Shown: positions 55,222 to 64,000 of the stretch, in pieces | Layout of the letters: the number at the start of each line of letters is the position of its first letter | Position numbering within the stretch: the first letter of the stretch is position 1 | Source: Rosa chinensis | Taxonomy: Eukaryota > Streptophyta > Magnoliopsida > Rosales > Rosaceae | Direction of reading: 5' to 3' | NCBI RefSeq assembly: GCF_002994745.2 | Contig: NC_037092.1 | Coordinates: forward strand, 6,686,501-6,750,500 | Length of the DNA stretch: 64,000 nucleotides | Position numbers and translations under genes: made by a program | Notes under the pieces: model-generated | The model's database searches: none | Told to the model about the DNA's origin: nothing | The model's input: the letters and a program-made list of their open reading frames with translations, nothing else

Positions 55222-57134
55222 GGGAAAAATTCACCAACGGTGTCTGGACACTTAGGGGACTTTCAGAATGATACCTGAACTTACAAAGTTATCAATGTGA
55301 TACCTGGACTCATTTTTTCGTATCAACATCGTACCTACGACCAATTTCCGTAACGGCTCCGTGACGGAAATTGGCCGTAGGTATCACATTGATACGAAAA
55401 AATAAGTCCAGGTATCACATTGATAACTTTGTAAGTTCAGGTATCATTCTGAAAGTCCCTAAGTGTCCAGACACCGTTGGTGAATTTTTCCCAATTTTGC
55501 ACGTGAGTCACTTAATGAAGACAAAATGACCGATTTACCCTCAAATTCTTTCTTTCTTTTCTTTTCTTTTCTTTTTTCTTTATTCTTCTTTCTTTCTTTC
55601 TTTCTTTCTTCTTCTTCTTCTTTTCTGGTTTCTTCTTCCCCTGATTTGAATCATCAAGATTCAAATCATCTTGCTCGTCCGATTCCCACCGCCGATCGCC
55701 GATCAAACACCGCCGCTGCGTCTTAATCCACCTTCATGCACCACAGATGTTTATGGTTCCCCTAACTTCAAATCCTATAGCAAATTGAAATTGTGGATTG
55801 AGGCTTCACCGTTCACTCCGAGTTCATCCCCGCCGCCGCCGCCAATGACTTGACCACCACCACTCTCGTTCTCTCCTCCGACCCCCTTTTATACACCATT
55901 GATCAGAAACTCAGACCCCGCCAGCCCTGCACTCTCAAATCACAGCTCCAATCACACCCCTCCATCCTCTCCTTCTTCCCGACATGCAACACCACGTCCA
56001 CACCATCCTCACCTGCAACTTCATCGGTTTAGCCGACAACTTCGGCCTCTAGCCCAACTTCGATCAGAGGCAATTTTCGGCAGACAAAGATTAACAACTT
56101 CAGCCTCAACACCATCCTCACCTGTAGAAAATTTGAGCTGTTCTTATTCACCAGCTTCGCCACTCCGCTGCTACCCACCATTGTGCCTCGTCGATTAGTA
56201 AACAAAGGACTCGGAGCCTCCACCATCGAGAAATTGAGGCTCACGTTCTGCGTGTCCTGCGCGGCCAATCGACGACCTTGCTAGGCTGGTCGTATCCAAG
56301 CCGATCCTGCATGTCGTAGAATTGAATGGCGGTGTGGGCGACGAGCCTGATACTGCGATCCCTGGGGCCTTTGGTGGTGCAAACCTTGTTGTGGCTGTCC
56401 TTCCGGCCGGTGGCCCTTAGAATGTGGCCTTGAGCCTCCACGATTTCGCTAGCGGTGGAGGAAGAAGCAGTCCTTATCCCCAAACCCAATCGAGAAGCAG
56501 TGGAGGATGATGTTGTTGTGCGGTGGTGGAGGTTGTTGTGGTCAAGTCATTGGCGACGGCGGCGGGGATGAACTCGGAGTGTGCGGTGAAGCCTCAATGC
56601 ACAATTTCAATTTGCTATAGGATTTGAAGTTGGGGGAACCAGAAACATCTGTGGTGCATGAAGGTGGATTGAGACGCAGCGGCGGTGGGAATCGGACGAG
56701 CAAGATGATTTGAATCTTGATGATTCAAATCAGGGGAAGAAGAAACCAGAAAAGAAGAAGAAGAAAGAAAGAAGAATAAAGAAAAAAAGAAAAGAAAAGA
56801 AAGAAAGAATTTGAGGGTAAATCGGTCATTTTGTCTTCATTAAGTGACTCACGTGCAAAATTGGGAAAAATTCACCAACGGTGTCTGGACACTTAGGGAC
56901 TTTCAGAATGATACCTGAACTTACAAAGTTATCAATGTGATACCTGGACTCATTTTTTCGTATCAATGTGATACCTACGATCAATTTCCGTCACGGAGCC
57001 GTTACGGAAATTGGTCATAGGTACGACATTGATACGAAAAAATGAGTCCAGGTATCACATTGATAACTTTGTAAGTTCAGGTATCATTCTGAAAGTCCCT
57101 TAAGTGTCCAGACACCGTTGGTGAATTTTTCCCC
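55222..57134. mobile_element. Foldback Pack-MULE-like element carrying a TCP fragment
   Basis: The exact 9-bp direct repeat TTAACTAAA flanks it (55213-55221 and 57135-57143). Ends are GGGAAAAATTCACC and its complement. The two arms are inverted copies about 640 bases long (55222-55860 against 56520-57134), pairing across 'cgtgagtcacttaatgaaga', a CT-rich tract and 'gccgattcccaccgccg'-like text. Each terminal 270 bases (55222-55492, 56863-57134) is itself palindromic, like a complete MITE. The unpaired centre (about 55860-56520) carries transcription-factor gene sequence. No transposase. Confidence 0.9.
56241..56489 (-). pseudogene. Captured TCP-domain transcription factor fragment
   Basis: TCP proteins are plant transcription factors with a basic helix-loop-helix-like DNA-binding domain. 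The minus-strand frame reads [20 protein letters not shown], then [20 protein letters not shown] and [15 protein letters not shown] (about 56430-56265). This covers the basic region, helix I, loop and start of helix II of the CIN (TCP4-like) class. After VVDW the expected LIKKAK helix is replaced by PRRTRRT and a stop. Arg to Ser and similar changes in the basic region would weaken DNA binding. Sequence upstream ([18 protein letters not shown]) may belong to the same gene. It is a captured fragment in the centre of the foldback element, not a functional gene. Confidence 0.85.
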
Positions 57135-57143
57135 TTAACTAAA

Positions 57144-59606
<2,463 letters not shown>

Positions 59607-59900
59607 TCAGCTAGTATCAAGAAGTCCTTGAGAAAGGCAACTCCAGCAGGTGAAATCAAAGGCAACTGTGGAGTTGAGCCGAGGAGAAGCAATGGCACTG
59701 TGAAATGGCATCATTGACTCCGCGCTTCCAAGAACTGAAATGAACCTGGTAGAGCTAGAATTTGCTTTAGTCGATGAAGCAAAAGGAGACGACAAGACTT
59801 TAGGGCTTATAGCATTTAGTGAGCTGTGGTTGAGGGATCTGGAGCGAGCTGAGATGCACCTTGAGCCAGCTGTAAGTGCTGATCTGCAGAATGAAGCCAT
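59607..59900 (-). CDS. NOXY2-like small mitochondrial protein
   Basis: 97 residues, one uninterrupted frame. It begins MASFCRSALTAGSR with many Ser/Arg and few acids, typical of a mitochondrial presequence. It continues SVLGSAESMMPFHSAIASPR, then CWSCLSQGLLDTS. This pattern (VLGS.ESMMP.HSAIA..RL and a Trp-rich end) is what I know from the plant family annotated as NONRESPONDING TO OXYLIPINS 2, linked to 9-oxylipin signalling and mitochondrial function in Arabidopsis. No intron is seen between start and stop; family genes are often spliced near the C terminus, so this could be an alternative end or a retrocopy. No TATA box is obvious. Function not deducible beyond the family. Confidence 0.72.
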   Translation of the reverse strand: MASFCRSALTAGSRCISARSRSLNHSSLNAISPKVLSSPFASSTKANSSSTRFISVLGSAESMMPFHSAIASPRLNSTVAFDFTCWSCLSQGLLDTS

Positions 59901-59940
59901 TTCTTGTGCCGGGGAGATAAGTGTCCTGAATTGAAGTGCC

Positions 59941-62542
59941 CACTTCCAACTTCTAACTTCCTGATTCCTGGTGTCAGAAGATAAGACCGGATTAGTAATA
60001 GTATATCCTCATGACCAACGTACATGTAAAGTTTCTCCCTTAATAGTTAGTAAACTGTTTTTTAAAAAAGAAAAAATATATATATATATTTACTGCAGTA
60101 TGATTTGTCATTACTGTTCTCACAATCAACTTCTTTTCTCTCCCTATAAAAGATGGAAAATAAAAAACAAAGACAAATTGCATACAGGCATGTTCTCAAT
60201 ATTCTGTCTTGATAGTTCACAGTTCATCAAATCCAAAAACTAATTTGTGTGAGGTGCTGCCTTGACGAATCAGTAGGAATTTCATGAAACAACTATGTCC
60301 TCACCTCAAGTAGAAAATTACAAAGATAATACAAGTAAACCTAAAATGAGGGATGGGGGAAAGCATAGTGGGGTCAGATGACGCCCTAGGCATAGGAAAA
60401 AAGCTAGATTTGATGCGCTAGTTTACTGCATTTCATATAACTTCCTCATACTAGTGAAATCACCCCTCATCCAAAGGCATTAGCATGGAGTTGTAACTGT
60501 TCTCCTGAACAAGTTTCATGATCTCTACTCCTTCACAATACGATAATTTCTTTTGCTAAAAATACAAGAAGAACACAGCAAGACATTACAGTTTTTCGCT
60601 AAAAATACAATAAGCCCGTGGTTTTTCTTAGTTTTGCTAACATTTCAATTTACTACTTTACAAGAAATGGATATGTAAAGTCTTAATCTGATAAATCTGA
60701 TTTGTCTAGATATTATGTTCAATCCCAATAAGACTTCACTGATAAATATCAGTTCAATCATAATATCAAATACTCTTATATGTTTAACTCTAGTATGCTC
60801 GATTAGCACTCATATCAGAATTTTTGAAAACCATACAACAAGACTTAACAAGATTGTTATGCTTAGTAGGATGGCCTCTCCTATGTGCACTAACCAAAGT
60901 ATCATATAAAATACATGTGAGATGAGGAATGTGCTTGTTTTCATAAAATTGAATTGACTACTCTTAAGAGGCTTGAATTGCTCAAGCTCAAGAGAAAAGA
61001 AAAAAGTAGCACATATAAAGTTGGTCAAAAAGGTCTTTTTTAGTAATCTTTCCTGTCATTGTCTTCTATCACTAGCTGAATATGTTATGCAAATTCCGTA
61101 GGATTCTGCAGTAGCCCACATAAAGCAAAAGTCCTGCAAAGTTATAAGCAAATCGACCACGAATGACACCAAATTGCCAACTGAGGAATTTAAAAAAATC
61201 AATTCTCACTTACAAACCTGTGAACATGACAAAATAGTGGGGCAGAAGACATGGTGTATCCTCCAAACCCCTAAAGTGGGCGAGATACGTTTATATGTGG
61301 CGATTCACTTCTATAGAAAGAACCACTACTGAGTGGAAAAATGACCTTGTGTCAAAGACTAAAAGGCTTCCATGTCATAGAGTATTTCATCTGTTGAGCT
61401 CTGGTCCTAATTTATGTTCACGAAATTAATGCAAAAAAGTACTGCATGACATCTAGAACAGTGAAATAATAGAAAAAGATGAATGAAAAGACTATATATT
61501 AGCAACTCTTGAATACAGAGCTTTAAGCATATCACAAAGATTGTAAGAGCCAGGAGACATTTGTAATAGAACAAGATAGGACACTTTTTACTATTAAGAC
61601 ATTAATCCTTAGTCATTAGGAACAAAAAATATTCACAACAAATTTCAGGTTTAATCAAGGAATTCAATTTGGATCAATTTCCTATCATATAAATGGTTTA
61701 TGGATAACTTTTACTAGAAAAATAATTTGTTTGCTTAAATAGGAGCCACTTGACTTAATGACACTCTTTATACAAAGGAAAGAGAGAAAAGATCTTGCCC
61801 TTTGACCCCTGTTAAGTGTCAAATGTATTAAATTAAATTTAGAAAGAAAGCTGTTCGGATTGTGCATGAGTTGAAAAATAAAAATTAAGCACCATATCAG
61901 TAATCATGAAAAGACACAACGATTTGCTTGCCAATGTTTAAGAGGCAGATGACACTTCTTTATTAGCAACCATGTGGAAAAAAAATCTCCAACATCCAAA
62001 GTGGGGGATACAAATCTACCAACTGATCTCAGAACGCTTAATTCAATTTCTAAAAGAAATTAAGCACAATATCAATTCAAATAAGGACCTGCATGGCATA
62101 TCCTCTCTGTGCGAAGTTCGAGGATTTGGAGTATGCCTGACTTTTTACTCTAGGATCAAAGGCTTCTGTGCCATTTTTATAGGCCATTCATAAACTTTTA
62201 CTCTAGACGCTGAGTAGGCCAAATTAATAATCAAAATCAATAGGTAATGCATGATATAGAGGGGTTTAAATAAGAATACCAGTAGATAATAGAGCAATAT
62301 CAAAAAAAATTTATTGCACACGTGGGGTCAAAGATTCAAGATTATTAGCAGATAAAAACAAAGGTCCACATTGGATTTGTCAGCTTGTAGATGCCCCTAG
62401 CATTAGTCTAAAGACTAATCAATCTCTGAGATCTTGTAATGTGCATACAACTTGGCATATTTGCAGTACGATAAATTTGAGCTTGTGATACAAGCAATTA
62501 CACTACTGCAAAAGTACTGCTAAGCTTAAGCACCAGCAACCT
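59941..62542. other. Intergenic DNA, nothing recognised
   Basis: AT-rich; small frames (60715-60909, 61685-61867 minus, 61972-62193) have no domains. The right end is upstream of CLE gene 3. Confidence 0.4.
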
Positions 62543-62549
62543 TTATAAG
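62543..62549 (+). promoter_or_regulatory. Possible TATA element of CLE gene 3
   Basis: TTATAAG only 24-30 bases before the ATG at 62573. This would leave almost no leader, so either the true promoter lies further upstream or initiation is right at the ATG. Weak call. Confidence 0.25.
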
Positions 62550-62572
62550 AACTGTTGCTTCTGCATATCAAA

Positions 62573-62848
62573 ATGGCTGCAAATTACTATACACTACTCA
62601 TTCGAGTCTCAATGCTGATCATGTTACTTATCTGGTCATTGCATGTTGCCACTGGTTTGGAAGCAAAAGGTTATGGTGGGTGCAAGACCATGCAGAGGAG
62701 GATCAATAGCAAGACTATCTTACGTGAATTAATAGCTGATTTGTCTAAGATGGAGAAGCAGCATTACAAAACGAGGAGCACATCGTCTGGAGACAGAGTT
62801 TCACCAGGAGGGCCAGATCCACAGCACAACTCATGCCCACCAGCATAA
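62573..62848 (+). CDS. CLE peptide precursor 3 (SPGGPDP class)
   Basis: 91 residues, intronless. Signal peptide YTLLIRVSMLIMLLIWSLHV, a variable region with RRINSKTILRELIADLSKME, and the CLE motif RVSPGGPDPQHN at 75-86, followed by SCPPA. The motif matches the known CLE5/6 type (RVSPGGPDPQHH) except for Asn at position 12. A TTG at 62555 is in frame but the ATG at 62573 is the natural start. Third gene of the cluster, same strand as the other two. Confidence 0.93.
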   Translation: MAANYYTLLIRVSMLIMLLIWSLHVATGLEAKGYGGCKTMQRRINSKTILRELIADLSKMEKQHYKTRSTSSGDRVSPGGPDPQHNSCPPA

Positions 62849-64000
62849 CTCTGCAAAGCTCTTAGAAAGGATAAGTGCCGGAATAGCTCCACCACCACTA
62901 CTACTAATGCTCGTAGATGCTAACTATTCCAGGATAGAAGTTCAGTATTGCATCATATTGTTAGGTGCTATTTAAGTACTAGAAGATGGTAAAACATCTG
63001 AACGTTTTCATGCATTTTTCTTTTTCTTGCAATTAATGTTAGATTCTATGATTTTCTTTATCTTAATCCCAAGTGCCTGCATGTGTGAGAGATAAAATAA
63101 AATATGCTACATCATATTACCAGTAGGTACCGTTGTAGCTAAAGTTTGAGAAGTGATGAGAAATGCAGCACATTGATCAGAGGTTTCGGCCCATGCCTGA
63201 GTTCTTTTTGGTATTTTATGCTACGGACAACCCAGAGAGAAAGTACTCGGGCGTTAAGTAATCAGAAATTTTCTTCTTTTTTTCTGTGGTTTTGTTATTG
63301 GAGAAGTTGATTCCATATAATCAATAACTCCTAATCCCGGTCATCCTTATCTATTGTTCTATAAAATGACTCTTTTTCTTCTCCTAAGAAAACGCTGCTG
63401 AAGGCTAACCTAATTGTGTTCTTTAAAAGTGCTAACCGGCAAGCTATTCGCATCATCCCATTGTTCTCAAGATTACAGAGAAAACTCTGAAAATGTAATT
63501 AAGGTTCCACCAATGTGTCAAAGACTACCATATTGTATCCACAGCAGTAAAATTCACCGATAAATATCCAAACAAGGTACAAGAAACATAATACTTACTA
63601 CAATCACATTGCTTCTGAAAATAACAGATAAATTAATTATTCCTTTTAGGCATTTTAATATGATGACTTGGATCATTTTCTCAAAATGCTTCTGGATTCA
63701 AATTAAAGACTAAAACAATATAATTTCAGTGACCCAAAGTCGAATACTGCCCCAATTGTAAACCCCAAACTCGAAATGAGTCACAAACCCTAAACCCTAA
63801 AACAGCAACCAATCTCATAATCAAAGAAATTAAAGAAGACCCAGAATCAGAAACGAAGACCCAAAAGCCTGAAAGCACAGAAATCAAAGGTGAAAATTGC
63901 TCATGCCTGTTTCCCGCCGACTGAGAGTTCTGGGCTTCACTGCAAAGATTGGGACTTTTGCAATTGCGCGCGTTAAAGGTAAGTTCTTGGAGTCGGGTTT
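62849..64000. other. 3' flank of CLE gene 3 and window edge
   Basis: No gene is established. Near 63785-63800 'aaaccctaaaccctaaaac' is a telobox-like motif, and 63720-64000 has the composition of a plant gene leader or promoter ending beyond the window, orientation unknown. Confidence 0.35.

Overview
The window is nuclear DNA of a flowering plant, probably a eudicot. The evidence is GT-AG introns in a 17-exon gene, a BAHD acyltransferase, three CLE peptide precursors, a TCP-domain fragment and dense plant transposons (Copia, CRM-type Gypsy, CACTA, Mutator-like, hAT, MITEs). A rosaceous source is only an impression; the sequence alone does not fix the family.

Layout. 1-1295: edge of a Copia element on the minus strand. 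1496-3190: relic of a NAP1 (nucleosome assembly protein) gene split by a hAT element. 4759-5532: a second hAT element. 6439-8441: an intronless topoisomerase VI A / SPO11-like gene with disabling changes. 10852-16388: an apparently intact 17-exon gene encoding two NAP1 modules fused in frame, with a nested pair of Mutator-like elements in the junction intron. 16130-22760: a tandem segmental duplication of the NAP1 3' end plus the BAHD 3' end, whose second copy holds a very young CRM-type Gypsy element (16738-22148). 22673-24108: BAHD acyltransferase, minus strand. 25560-28619: another nested Mutator-like pair. 28735-29840: an inverted duplication of Copia gag debris. 30005-37521: Copia element 1, containing a 2-kb solo LTR and lacking reverse transcriptase. 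38108-38347: CLE gene 1. 38815-39206: foldback MITE. 41248-52002: Copia element 2, with a CACTA transposon (45660-50326) that carries a ribosomal protein L11 gene fragment. 53260-53517: CLE gene 2. 55222-57134: a Pack-MULE-like foldback element carrying a TCP-domain fragment. 59607-59900: NOXY2-like small mitochondrial protein gene, minus strand. 62573-62848: CLE gene 3.

There are no operons. The three CLE genes share strand, size and the SPGGPDP core, and look like a dispersed tandem family pushed apart by transposons. The NAP1 material (1.5 kb relic, double gene, extra last exon at 22.2 kb) shows repeated local duplication of one module. Most non-genic DNA is layered transposon insertion, and many layers can be ordered by target-site duplications read directly from the sequence. 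All splice sites, repeat ends and family calls were made by eye; identity percentages were not computed.
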